Under the pieces are notes generated by a model. It had not been told where the DNA came from. It made no database searches and saw only the letters and a program-made list of their open reading frames with translations. A stretch of DNA of 64,000 nucleotides from Alteromonadaceae bacterium M269 (GTDB lineage: Bacteria; Pseudomonadota; Gammaproteobacteria; Enterobacterales; Alteromonadaceae), in the NCBI GenBank assembly GCA_004353515.1, contig SMNZ01000002.1:620001-684000 (forward strand), in the 5' to 3' direction. Made by a program: the position numbers and the translations under genes. Below, piece after piece: positions 1-8,901 of the stretch (position 1 is the stretch's first letter; the number at the start of each line of letters is the position of its first letter).

Positions 1-764
1 GATGAGATCGCGTATTTGCTTCTAAATTTTTCGACTTCAGCTTCGTCAGTCCACATATGGCTCACTATGGTGATAGGTGCATTTTGAGATTGTGTTAAAT
101 TCTCTTGAGCTTTAATGCAGGCTTTGGACATTTCTGGTCTCGAGTCTTCTAAGTACCAGTCACACCAAGTAGCCGTAAAAAATAGAACTTTTCTTCCGCT
201 TGAAAGAAGCTCGCTGTCAAAATGGGAATTTCCTGAGCCGTCGATATCAATTGAAGCAATACCACGCCCTTTGTTTTTCGCTAACAAGGCGATTTTTTCG
301 TCTAGTGCTTCGTCTGCATCGTGACTTGTATAGATGATTTGGCCGTCAGCGTTTAACAATACATGATAAGGAGTGCCTGCAAACTGAAACTGTTGCTTTA
401 GTTCACCCTTACTGTCTTTAGCTACAGGCAAGGTTAAGTCGAAACGCTTAATCACATTGTCGATATTTTCATCCGTCTCGTTGAGGTCAATATTAATAGC
501 GATTACGTCGATATCTTTGCCATAGGTCTCCTGAATCTCTTGTAGATGGGGCATCTGTTCAAGGCATGGTTTGCACCATGATGCCCAAAACTTAAGGTAG
601 GTGACTTCTTTGTTTTTTAGCTCATCGACTGACTTTTCGTTGCCGCTCATTGTGATAACTGTCAAGGATGATAAATCGGCTTTAGTAGTCGCCCCGGCAA
701 GCGAAGCAATAAGGAAAAATGACAAGGTGATGAATAAATAACGAAAGAGAAATCTTGGGCTCAT
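1..764 (-). CDS. TlpA/ResA-like periplasmic thioredoxin-fold protein (3' end cut by window edge)
   Basis: The reading frame is open from the ATG at 764 to the window edge (about 254 residues seen, C-terminus missing). Residues 1-25 form a signal peptide with a hydrophobic stretch ending in SLAGA. A thioredoxin fold follows, with the redox motif WASWCKPC (C64, C67) and the cis-proline GTPYHV near residue 131, as in TlpA/ResA disulfide reductases of the periplasm. A second related segment starts near residue 190 (FFTATWCDWY), but it has one Cys where CxxC would be, so it may be a degenerate second domain. GGAG precedes the ATG. It is divergent from the MocR gene. The family call is firm; the redox partner is unknown. 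Confidence 0.85.
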   Translation of the reverse strand, partial: MSPRFLFRYLFITLSFFLIASLAGATTKADLSSLTVITMSGNEKSVDELKNKEVTYLKFWASWCKPCLEQMPHLQEIQETYGKDIDVIAINIDLNETDENIDNVIKRFDLTLPVAKDSKGELKQQFQFAGTPYHVLLNADGQIIYTSHDADEALDEKIALLAKNKGRGIASIDIDGSGNSHFDSELLSSGRKVLFFTATWCDWYLEDSRPEMSKACIKAQENLTQSQNAPITIVSHMWTDEAEVEKFRSKYAIS

Positions 765-861
765 AAGCGGTACTCCAATAATCAATGAGGATAAGTTGTG
801 TTCTTTAAGCATTATCTTCGATATATTGGTGTGATTAGTAGAACCTATTTATAGCAGTTTT

Positions 862-2304
862 ATGGATCCACTTGATTCTTTGAGTTTCTCGTTAAATATC
901 TCAAGAAATGAAAACCTAGTCCGAACAATGACGGCGCAACTGAGGTTGGCTATTGTCGAAGGCAAGATGGAGTATGGTCAACGAATGCCGTCGACGAGAG
1001 AGTTAGCTTCAGCGTTGGCTGTCTCTCGAAATACAGTTATTTCAGTTTATGAACAACTTATGGCTGAAAGTTTGATTGTTTCTCAACGGGGCAAAGGCAG
1101 CTTTGTTTCTTTTAAGTCACAAACGATCTCTGATGAGCGAATAAACGAAAAACAAAGTTTAGTTAATAAGTTACTACCTGAGTACAGAAATAAAAGTGCA
1201 GAAGATATTCTCCCTAAAAAGACAGCGGCAAGGTATAACTTTGCAGTCGGACATCCAGAAGTACAGTATTTTCCTTTTTCACTTTGGAAGCGTGCACTCA
1301 ATAAGTCATTCCATACGATTTCTCGTGGGCATGCCCCACAAGCTTCGTCGCAAGGTATTGAAGAGTTAAGGCAAGCCCTTTCGCACCATCTAACCGTTTA
1401 CCGCTCCATTGCCTGTGGATCTGATGATCTTGTGGTGACAACCGGAACACAGCAGTCTCTTAATATCATCGCTAATATGCTGGTGGAAAGGGGAAAAACC
1501 AAAGTGGCACTTGAGTCCCCTGGTTACCCTATGGCCTACCATGTTTTTAAATCTGCAGGGGCGGAGGTTTGTCATATTCCTGTTGATGAAAAGGGGATTG
1601 TTGTCGATGACATCGCAAAAGATGCGGACATTATTTATGTGACTCCGTCTCACCAGTTTCCCCTAGGCGTTTTGATGAGTGCTGAAAGGAGACAGGCTTT
1701 GCTTGAGTTTTCAGCAATGCATGACATGGTGATTATTGAAGATGATTACGACAGTGAATTACGCTTTAGTGGGCAGCCGATTGACGCGCTTAAAACTATT
1801 GATAGGCACGAAGTAGTGTTTTATCTCACATCACTTTCAAAGATCATGTTCCCAGATGTTAAAACGGGTATTGTCATTCCCCCTAAGTGGGCGAAGAGCG
1901 CGTTTATAGCCGCAAAAATGCAAAGTGACTGGAGTAATCCTTTGTATACTCAATTGGCTCTGACGAAGTTTATTAGCGACGGAACTCTGTACAAGTATCA
2001 GCGAAAAATGAAACGAATCTACAAACAACGTTTTGATTGTTTGCTGTCTTCTATGAATGACTATCCTCAATGGATTAAGAGAGTATTTGCCTCTCATGCA
2101 GGTGTTCACCTTTGTGTTGAGCTTCAAGAGCATGTTGATGCATATGCTTTGGCTAATTCTGCGATTGAGCGAGAGGTATTTGTGTCATCCTTAAAGCACT
2201 TCAAACCCGATATGCCGGGCCTTAATGCACTTGTATTTGGTTTTGGTAAAGTGAGTACTTCAACTATTCCTGAGGGGCTTACTCATTTATTTGAGCGAGA
2301 ATAG
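862..2304 (+). CDS. MocR/PdxR-type transcriptional regulator (GntR HTH + class I aminotransferase fold)
   Basis: The 480-residue protein has the two-part MocR architecture. A winged helix of the GntR type lies at about residues 15-83 (RMPSTRELASALAVSRNTV). A fold-type I aminotransferase domain fills the rest. The PLP-binding lysine is visible in LTSLSKIMF (K327) and the cofactor Asp in IIEDDYDSELRF. MocR proteins sense PLP or amino-compound ligands and bind direct repeats in divergent promoters. It faces the TlpA-like gene across about 100 bp, so that intergenic region is a plausible target. Length is typical of the family. The ligand cannot be told from sequence. Confidence 0.9.
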   Translation: MDPLDSLSFSLNISRNENLVRTMTAQLRLAIVEGKMEYGQRMPSTRELASALAVSRNTVISVYEQLMAESLIVSQRGKGSFVSFKSQTISDERINEKQSLVNKLLPEYRNKSAEDILPKKTAARYNFAVGHPEVQYFPFSLWKRALNKSFHTISRGHAPQASSQGIEELRQALSHHLTVYRSIACGSDDLVVTTGTQQSLNIIANMLVERGKTKVALESPGYPMAYHVFKSAGAEVCHIPVDEKGIVVDDIAKDADIIYVTPSHQFPLGVLMSAERRQALLEFSAMHDMVIIEDDYDSELRFSGQPIDALKTIDRHEVVFYLTSLSKIMFPDVKTGIVIPPKWAKSAFIAAKMQSDWSNPLYTQLALTKFISDGTLYKYQRKMKRIYKQRFDCLLSSMNDYPQWIKRVFASHAGVHLCVELQEHVDAYALANSAIEREVFVSSLKHFKPDMPGLNALVFGFGKVSTSTIPEGLTHLFERE

Positions 2305-2397
2305 TTACTAATGCCACTGAATTTTATCTTCAAAAGTGCTCAATGTTTTTCCCATAAATACGATAAGTAACTAAGGTTTATTAGCTAGTGTGGATAC

Positions 2398-4083
2398 ATG
2401 CGTTTTTGCAGTTTTTTAGTTTTATCGTTGTTATTGACTGCTTGTGGTGGAGGTTCAGGTTCAGATGAACAACCAACCATGCCAGATGTCGTTGTTAATG
2501 CCGGTGTTGATCAAAGTGTTAATGAAATGGCAACTGTTTCTCTTGGTGGGGAAGCTGCCGGTGGTGAGGGGGCTATAACCTTTGCTTGGACAGCATCCCC
2601 TAACGACATCACTATCACTCAAGATTCTACAACAGCCTCGGCAGCCAGTTTTGTAGCTCCTACCGTTACTGAAGACATTATTTATACATTAACGTTAACT
2701 GCGACGGCTGCAAATGGAGCAAACGGAAGTGATACATTGCAGGTTACTGTGCTTGCCGTTAACAGTCTCCCCGAAGCTGTAGTAAATATTCCTCAAGTAT
2801 CTGGACAGCCTGCGAATACTTTTCCTGCTGGAACCAGTGTTACGCTAAATGGAGCCAATAGTTTTGATTCTGATGCGGTAGATGCAAATGCGCCAATCAG
2901 CGCCTTTCGATGGGAGCAAACTCAGGGACAGGATGTGTTGCAAAATGTCAGCTTAGATGGCCCTGAGCTAACTTTTGTGACCCCAATACTCGCAGATGCC
3001 TCAACCTTAGGTTTTACTTTAACTGTTGTTGATGGTGAAAACGCTGAAAATTCAGAAAGCGTTACGCTACAAATATTGAGCGAGAGCCAGACTCCACCAA
3101 CAGTAAATGCTGGTGTTGATCGCACAGTTTTTGAAGGGGAAACTATCTTGCTTACCGGGGATGCAAGCTCTGTGATTCCGGCAGCTAACCCTCTATCGTT
3201 CTTATGGCTTAATGATTCGGGGCTAACTCCCACTATTTTACAGCCAACATCTGCAATAACGACAGCTGCTGCACCTACTGTTACATCATCGCAAACAGCG
3301 ACTTTTACGCTACAAGTTACTGACCAGTTTAATAATCAGGTAGAAGACAGTATTCAAGTTGATGTTCAACCATTTACTTCTAATCTCTTAAACGATACTG
3401 GGGTTACACAATTGGCTTCGAATAACAGCGTAGGTAGCGAACCTCAAAATCTGTTCCCTGGTCAGGATGGACATAGAGGTCGTGATGTTATTTTTGATAA
3501 CGGTGCGCTAGAAAAAGCTGGTCGCGGACAACAAGGCTTTGATTACACAAGGTTAGATGCGGTAGGCGATCAGGTTGACGACGACAGCCTCAGTTTTTCA
3601 TGTGTCAGAGACAACTTAACCGGATTGGTGTGGGAAGTTAAAGAGCAAGGAGCAAGTCTTAACAGTGTGTCCAACACTTATTCGTGGTTTTTTTCGGAAA
3701 ATAATGGCGGATTTGAGGGCGTTGCAAATGCAGCTGGCGCATCCTGTGATTTAGCTCAATGTAATACCACCGCCTTTGTGGAAGCTGTAAATGCACGAGG
3801 TCTTTGTGGCTTCTTTGATTGGCGAATTCCAACCTATAGTGAACTCCAGTCTCTTTTGCATTTGGGTAAAACCTCAGGTCCATTGATCGACGAAATGAAT
3901 TTTCCAAATACGACGGATGCGGCGGCAAATCCGCTCTTCTACTGGGCTCGTGAAGCGAGTGCAGATGGTCCTCAAGGTGATGCAGCACAAAATGCTTGGG
4001 CTATCGATTTTGCAACAGGTAATGATAATTTTCTTAATAAATCTAGTGCTGCTCGAGTAAGACTAGTAAGGGCGGGGCGTTAA
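2398..4083 (+). CDS. Surface/periplasmic lipoprotein with PKD-like repeats and C-terminal DUF1566 domain
   Basis: The N-terminus is a lipoprotein signal (LLLTACGGG, lipidated C16). About three Ig/PKD-like segments follow; two share a VNAGVD-type opening (VVNAGVDQSV near 31, TVNAGVDRTV near 236). The C-terminal 170 residues form a DUF1566 (Lcl_C) module with LTGLVWEVK, FFDWRIPTYSEL and a final RVRLVRAGR. DUF1566 is a C-type-lectin-like fold found in secreted proteins, often beside adhesion modules; its function is unknown. The stop is 1 nt before the next gene, which carries the same domain, so the two are co-transcribed. An envelope or extracellular-binding role is inferred. Confidence 0.8.
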   Translation: MRFCSFLVLSLLLTACGGGSGSDEQPTMPDVVVNAGVDQSVNEMATVSLGGEAAGGEGAITFAWTASPNDITITQDSTTASAASFVAPTVTEDIIYTLTLTATAANGANGSDTLQVTVLAVNSLPEAVVNIPQVSGQPANTFPAGTSVTLNGANSFDSDAVDANAPISAFRWEQTQGQDVLQNVSLDGPELTFVTPILADASTLGFTLTVVDGENAENSESVTLQILSESQTPPTVNAGVDRTVFEGETILLTGDASSVIPAANPLSFLWLNDSGLTPTILQPTSAITTAAAPTVTSSQTATFTLQVTDQFNNQVEDSIQVDVQPFTSNLLNDTGVTQLASNNSVGSEPQNLFPGQDGHRGRDVIFDNGALEKAGRGQQGFDYTRLDAVGDQVDDDSLSFSCVRDNLTGLVWEVKEQGASLNSVSNTYSWFFSENNGGFEGVANAAGASCDLAQCNTTAFVEAVNARGLCGFFDWRIPTYSELQSLLHLGKTSGPLIDEMNFPNTTDAAANPLFYWAREASADGPQGDAAQNAWAIDFATGNDNFLNKSSAARVRLVRAGR

Positions 4084-4084
4084 A

Positions 4085-4621
4085 ATGACATTGAGTAATA
4101 TGATCAGAAAATCATTAGTAGCATCGGTGCTTTTAGGAGCTGCATTAAGCTTACCTGTGCACGCGCAAACTTGTTTGGATTCAATCGACAATACAACGCC
4201 AACAGATATCTTTGTCGATAATGCTAATGGCACGATTACAGATATGACCACTGGATTGATGTGGATGCGTTGTAGTGTGGGGCAAACTTTTCAAGCATCT
4301 GATAATCAGTGCATTGATGATGCGCAACAGCTTAATTGGCAACAGGCGTTAACAACCGCACATGGTTTTAGTTTTGCTAACTTTAATGATTGGCGTGTGC
4401 CTAATCTTAAAGAACTAACGTCTTTAGTTGAGAGACAGTGTGTGCGACCCGCAATCAATGTTGAGCTCTTCCCATCAACACCTTCTGATGACTATTGGTC
4501 TTCAACACCTTCAGTAACTGATCCCGCAAGGTCGTGGATTGTTGCGTTTTTTAATGGCAGTAATTCACTACGTCAGAAACAGCAATCTGTTTTTGTCAGA
4601 TTGGTTAGGAATGTCAATTAA
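4085..4621 (+). CDS. Secreted single-domain DUF1566 protein
   Basis: This 178-residue protein has a signal peptide (cleavage after SLPVHA-Q, about residue 28) followed by one DUF1566 module: TGLMWMRCSVGQTF, FNDWRVPNLKELTSLV, DDYWSSTP and a terminal FVRLVRNVN. Four cysteines in the mature part could form disulfides. It begins one base after the stop of the lipoprotein with the same domain, which suggests translational coupling and a shared role, perhaps a soluble partner of the anchored protein. An internal ATG four codons in (MIRKSLV) is an alternative start. Function is unknown. Confidence 0.8.
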   Translation: MTLSNMIRKSLVASVLLGAALSLPVHAQTCLDSIDNTTPTDIFVDNANGTITDMTTGLMWMRCSVGQTFQASDNQCIDDAQQLNWQQALTTAHGFSFANFNDWRVPNLKELTSLVERQCVRPAINVELFPSTPSDDYWSSTPSVTDPARSWIVAFFNGSNSLRQKQQSVFVRLVRNVN

Positions 4622-4863
4622 AATAGACGTTTTGACTCCAGATATAGAACGCAAAATAGGGTAATATTTTGCGTTCTGCACATCATTTATTGCAAACTTA
4701 GACTTAATAATGACTAGGGTTTATCCAGTTTTTTAGACAAAAGAACGACAGACCTAGTTAATTAACTCATTTATCCTTGATCTTATCCGATCACGCTTTT
4801 GCATTTGAATTATAAGTGCAAAAATATTAAGTAATATAAAATCAATTCTTGAGGTTTGTTTTT

Positions 4864-5679
4864 TTGCGATTTAAACCACTAAGTATGCAGTTATTTGCGC
4901 TGTTTTTGTGCATGCTTAGCTCACCTATAGCTAAAGCGGAATGGAAATGTGACGTTGATCTCAATCGCGGTATTGTCGTCACTAAAGATCAAATCCGTGT
5001 AACAAACAAAAGCAGGACACTGTACCAAATAAACGGTGACAGTCAGCTATTCGTGGGTGGTTATTGGATTGAACTCGATCCAAAGCAAGAACGCTTACTT
5101 GCCGATTTATCAAGTGGCATCCACTATGTTATCCCAAAGATGATTTTACTGGCCAAAGAAGGAACTCAACTGGCTGTTGAAACTGTTGAGCAAGTTTATA
5201 TTGGATTGGTTGGTACTGAGAGCAAGGGTTATGAAAAGCTTCAGGTATCACTAGAGCGAGCTCAAATGAAAGTTCGTGAAAAGTTCATCCGCACTGAAGA
5301 TAATTACTATATTGGTCCTGGTAGTTTTGAAAATGTCGATGAGCTGGTGGATCCTGAACTCGAAGCTCAGATAGAAAAAGCCATTAATACATCACTCGGT
5401 GGAATACTTTCTGCTATAGGCGGTTTAAGTACCGCGGATGCGGAGGAGCTTGAAAGACGGGTTGAGAGGCTGTCGCAACGATTAGAAAACCTTGGTCAGG
5501 AAATTGAGCTTCAAGCGGGACCTCAAGCAGAAGGTTTAAAACGCAAGGCGCAGTGGTTTTGTAAAAAGCTTAGTGGTCTAGACAAGATAGAAGAGTCTCT
5601 CAGAGCGAGCATCCCTGAGTTAAGTGCTTATAATGTCATTGTATCCGGTGATATTAAACAATTGGAATCACACAAATAA
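4864..5679 (+). CDS. YggN-like periplasmic protein (DUF2884)
   Basis: The protein has a short signal peptide ending SSPIAKA, then EWKCDVDLNRGIVVTKDQIRV, the opening seen in YggN/DUF2884 proteins, then a long helical C-terminal half. No ATG gives a good signal peptide with positive N-terminal residues. A TTG at 4864 does, and it has GAGG nine bases upstream; an in-frame TTG at 4849 and ATG at 4885 are alternatives. The 3' end overlaps the 3' end of the convergent hemW by 12 bp. In enterobacteria yggN also lies near hemW and rdgB, which supports the call. Molecular function is unknown. Confidence 0.75.
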   Translation: MRFKPLSMQLFALFLCMLSSPIAKAEWKCDVDLNRGIVVTKDQIRVTNKSRTLYQINGDSQLFVGGYWIELDPKQERLLADLSSGIHYVIPKMILLAKEGTQLAVETVEQVYIGLVGTESKGYEKLQVSLERAQMKVREKFIRTEDNYYIGPGSFENVDELVDPELEAQIEKAINTSLGGILSAIGGLSTADAEELERRVERLSQRLENLGQEIELQAGPQAEGLKRKAQWFCKKLSGLDKIEESLRASIPELSAYNVIVSGDIKQLESHK

Positions 5680-6816
5680 CTCGAGTAACGAGTTTAAATA
5701 GCGCCGCCCTAAGTCTGTAACTTGCCAATGCGTGGCGCTTTCTTGAATTAAGCCCTTTTGTATTGTTGTAGCGAAAATGCCTTGTATCTGAGCACTCTCT
5801 CTGTCAATTCCGGTATATTGTTCAAAATCTTGCTTCGGGCATGGTTCGACTAATCTCAATCTATTCATGAAAAACTCAAATGGAAGCTCGTCCTTTTCAA
5901 CGAACCACTGTTGATCGGTATAGGGACGACTTAAATCCATATAGCCCTTAGGGTGTTTGACTTTAACGGTTCGAAGGATTTGCGGTTTATCTGAGCCTAT
6001 TTGCGTTATTTTTCCGTGTGCTCCACAGCCTATGCCAATGTAGTCTCCAAAACGCCAATAGTTGAGGTTATGTCGACACTGTTGACCTGGCAGGCTATAA
6101 CCAGATATTTCATATTGTTCATAACCAGACTCTTTCAGCAGTTTCTGGCCTTGTGTTTGGATATCCCAAAGTATTTCATCGTCTGGCAAAACTGGAGGCT
6201 TAGAATGAAATTGCGTGTTTGGTTCTATAGTGAGTTGATACCATGAGAGGTGCGGTGGTTTTTGTTGGATAGCGGTAGATAAATCACTCAATGCATCTTC
6301 CATCGACTGTTGTGGTAGTCCATGCATTAGGTCAAGGTTAAAACTATTGAGTCCGGCGTCTCGTGCATAACTGGCTGCTACCTGAGCTTGCTTGTCGTCA
6401 TGTATCCGACCTAAGCTCTTGAGCTTATCTTGCTGAAAGCTCTGGACCCCGATAGATATCCGGTTAATACCTGCTTGACGAAATCCAAGGAATTTATTAG
6501 TTTCTAAGGTTCCTGGGTTAGCTTCTAACGTTACCTCCGCGTCAGCGCTCAATTCGACTCTATCAGAAACTCCTTTAAGCAGTTTTCCCATCGCCTCAAC
6601 GGAAAATAAACTAGGTGTACCGCCACCGATGAAGATGCTATTCACCTTCCTATCCTCAACGAGCTTGATATCCTGCGAGAGATCATCGAGTAGGTGCGCA
6701 ACATATTCGAGCTCTGGAAGATCTTGTTTTAGTCCGTGTGAATTAAAATCACAGTAAGGACATTTCTGCACACACCATGGGATATGGATATAGAGTGAAA
6801 GTGGTGGTGCGATCAT
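5668..6816 (-). CDS. hemW: HemW, radical-SAM heme chaperone
   Basis: The 382-residue radical SAM protein has the 4Fe-4S motif CxxxCxxC at C15, C19 and C22 (PWCVQKCPYCDF) and the glycine motif FIGGGTPSLF. The HemW-type extra Cys after Tyr-x (YCDF, not a fourth CxxxCxxCxC Cys) argues for HemW rather than coproporphyrinogen dehydrogenase HemN. HemW binds heme and inserts it into respiratory enzymes. It follows rdgB by 33 bp on the same strand, the usual rdgB-hemW pair of gammaproteobacteria. Length and motifs are typical and complete. Confidence 0.95.
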   Translation of the reverse strand: MIAPPLSLYIHIPWCVQKCPYCDFNSHGLKQDLPELEYVAHLLDDLSQDIKLVEDRKVNSIFIGGGTPSLFSVEAMGKLLKGVSDRVELSADAEVTLEANPGTLETNKFLGFRQAGINRISIGVQSFQQDKLKSLGRIHDDKQAQVAASYARDAGLNSFNLDLMHGLPQQSMEDALSDLSTAIQQKPPHLSWYQLTIEPNTQFHSKPPVLPDDEILWDIQTQGQKLLKESGYEQYEISGYSLPGQQCRHNLNYWRFGDYIGIGCGAHGKITQIGSDKPQILRTVKVKHPKGYMDLSRPYTDQQWFVEKDELPFEFFMNRLRLVEPCPKQDFEQYTGIDRESAQIQGIFATTIQKGLIQESATHWQVTDLGRRYLNSLLELFV

Positions 6817-6849
6817 ACTGATTCTCTTTAACTACGGCTAATGAAGGAC

Positions 6850-7455
6850 TTAGGAAAAGTAGGTTTCCATCTGTGGAATAAGTTGAGCCAATGCTTTGCC
6901 TCTGTGACTGAGTTTTTGCTTTTGTTCCGCCTCTAATTGAGCAGCTGTGCACTGGAATTCTGGAACCCAAAAAACAGGATCATAACCGAATCCATTTTCA
7001 CCCTGCGGATTATCCGTGATCTTACCTTGCCAGCTTCCGTGGCAAATCATAGGAATAGGATCGTCTTTGTGTCTAAGGAAGACTAAGACACACTGAAAGC
7101 GAGCTGTCCTTGAGCTTTCTTCTGTACCATCTAGTGCAGCTAACAATTTGTTGACATTATCAGAGTCGGACGCTGAAGGACCTGCATAACGAGAAGAGTA
7201 GATTCCAGGAGCTCCTTTTAGGGCTTCAACTTCAAGCCCTGAATCGTCAGCGATAGCTGGTAAGCCTGTTAATGCAGCTGCATGTCTTGCTTTAATAATT
7301 GCGTTTTCGACAAAAGTTGTGCCTGTTTCATCTGCATCGGGAACGTCGAATTCAGCTTGTGCGACGATTTCAACGGGGAAAGGTTGTAGCTGGCGCGCTA
7401 GCTCTTTAACTTTTCCTTGATTACCTGTCGCTAAGACAATTTTTTGGGTTTGCAT
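6850..7455 (-). CDS. rdgB: RdgB, dITP/XTP pyrophosphatase
   Basis: The 201-residue Ham1/RdgB family protein starts [15 protein letters not shown], the substrate-binding N-x-x-K motif. It contains [37 protein letters not shown], and the C-terminal [12 protein letters not shown] and LSHRGKAL motifs. The enzyme hydrolyses non-canonical purine triphosphates (dITP, XTP) to monophosphates and so keeps them out of DNA. It sits upstream of hemW in a probable two-gene operon. All family motifs are intact. Confidence 0.96.
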   Translation of the reverse strand: MQTQKIVLATGNQGKVKELARQLQPFPVEIVAQAEFDVPDADETGTTFVENAIIKARHAAALTGLPAIADDSGLEVEALKGAPGIYSSRYAGPSASDSDNVNKLLAALDGTEESSRTARFQCVLVFLRHKDDPIPMICHGSWQGKITDNPQGENGFGYDPVFWVPEFQCTAAQLEAEQKQKLSHRGKALAQLIPQMETYFS

Positions 7456-7560
7456 GCTCTAGTTCCTAGCAAAAACGAAGGAGGCTGATCCTATACCAAT
7501 CGTACCGGATTTATAAGCTCGTATGTGTAATCAGAGCAACGAATTTAATGGCGCGGAAGA

Positions 7561-7803
7561 CTATTTAAGGTGACTTAATCGATATAGGCCCAACAAGCTC
7601 ACAATTAACCAGAATAACTCGATGATAAAAGCGGCGAGATTAAAGTCGTAGATCATGGAAAGCAATACGCCAGTAGCGCCAATACTATTAATGATTAAAT
7701 AACGGTATGTATCAGCTTGCATTTTGCCGATATTGAGCAGTAGGTAGGAGCCTACAATCAGTGCGGCACCTAATATCCCTAAGACATTTAAAAACAAGCT
7801 CAT
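7561..7803 (-). CDS. Small inner-membrane protein, CBU_0592-like family
   Basis: From the ATG at 7803 the protein has 80 residues and three hydrophobic segments (about 3-21, 33-50 and 54-73), with the pattern GSYLLLNIGKM followed by NSIGATGVLLS and FIIELFWLIVSLLGLYR. This matches the CBU_0592-type small membrane proteins. An in-frame extension to 7869 is possible but adds a charged, unconserved N-terminus. No clear Shine-Dalgarno is visible. Function of the family is unknown. Confidence 0.65.
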   Translation of the reverse strand: MSLFLNVLGILGAALIVGSYLLLNIGKMQADTYRYLIINSIGATGVLLSMIYDFNLAAFIIELFWLIVSLLGLYRLSHLK

Positions 7804-7986
7804 ATTATGAGACGCTTTTCTTTTTAACTTTGCGTGAGATTTAATTGATACAAAATGGTAATAATACACGATTATGATGAAAGCTCGTGTTTCATTTGGC
7901 TCGTTATGTGCGATCTTGTTTAACGCGATTAGAACTTGCTAATGATATTGAACCCTTAGTCTCATATATACAATCGGATGTCGTAG

Positions 7987-8856
7987 ATGAAGAAACCTGT
8001 TTTGTTGTCTGTTTTGAGTATCTTGGTTTTAGGCCTTTATGTTTATTTATCAGATGCACGAGTAGTAGGGCTTTCTATACTTAACTCGTCATTAAAAATA
8101 GCGAACTCTTACGAGGTTGTGAAAGACGTTGCTTATGGCCCTGATGAGTGGCAAAAGCTGGATGTTTACCCACAGCCTGGCGATGAATCAGCTCCAGTTG
8201 TTGTATTTATTCATGGTGGCGCTTGGTATTGGGGGAGCAAAGAGCTTTATTACTTCGCAGCGGAGGCGTTTTTGCGATTAGGGTATACAGTCGTTGTACC
8301 AGACTATGTTAAATACCCAGAAGGGCGTTTTCCTAGCTTTGTTGAAGATGGTGCCAGAGCACTAGCTTGGACTAAAGCAAATATTAGTCAATACAGTGGT
8401 GATCCAAATCGGTTGTTTCTCTCGGGACATTCAGCAGGTGCGCATACGGGCGCGTTGTTGATGACGGACAAACATTATCTGAATAACGTCGGACTTAACC
8501 CGTCAGACGTACAAGGTTTTGCGGGTATTGCAGGACCTTACAATTTCACACCGGAGTGGCCGCAGTATATCGAAACCTTTGGCAAGGAAAATTTTGAAGC
8601 GATGAAAGCGAGTTCGCATGTAGACGGCAGTGAGTCTCCTCAGTTATTACTGCATGCTAAGGGGGATTCGGCAGTTGGTATTTTTAATCAAGAAACCTTT
8701 CAGAAAGACCTTGAAAATAAAGGCAGCCCTGTTGATACAATTTTGTATGATGAGACTGTTGGGCATAATTTGATTTTGTTGAAGTTGCATCCGTGGTTTG
8801 CCGATCAAACGGATGTCGCTAAAGATATTGATTTGTTTTTTAAAAAGCTAATGTAG
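7987..8856 (+). CDS. Alpha/beta hydrolase, carboxylesterase/HSL-like
   Basis: The 289-residue protein has an N-terminal hydrophobic anchor or signal (residues 5-20), the oxyanion-hole motif FIHGGAWYWGS (HGG at 76-78) and the nucleophile elbow LSGHSAGAH (S149). The acid lies in the LHAKGDSAVG region and the His in DETVGHNL. HGG-type esterases hydrolyse short-chain esters or amides. It is followed at 45 bp by a second serine hydrolase on the same strand, so both may be co-transcribed. Substrate is unknown; the membrane-proximal N-terminus suggests an extracytoplasmic or anchored enzyme. Confidence 0.85.
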   Translation: MKKPVLLSVLSILVLGLYVYLSDARVVGLSILNSSLKIANSYEVVKDVAYGPDEWQKLDVYPQPGDESAPVVVFIHGGAWYWGSKELYYFAAEAFLRLGYTVVVPDYVKYPEGRFPSFVEDGARALAWTKANISQYSGDPNRLFLSGHSAGAHTGALLMTDKHYLNNVGLNPSDVQGFAGIAGPYNFTPEWPQYIETFGKENFEAMKASSHVDGSESPQLLLHAKGDSAVGIFNQETFQKDLENKGSPVDTILYDETVGHNLILLKLHPWFADQTDVAKDIDLFFKKLM

Positions 8857-8901
8857 AGTTTCGTCATTTTACTGGTGGATGTTGGAGTTTTAGGAGAAGA
8901 A

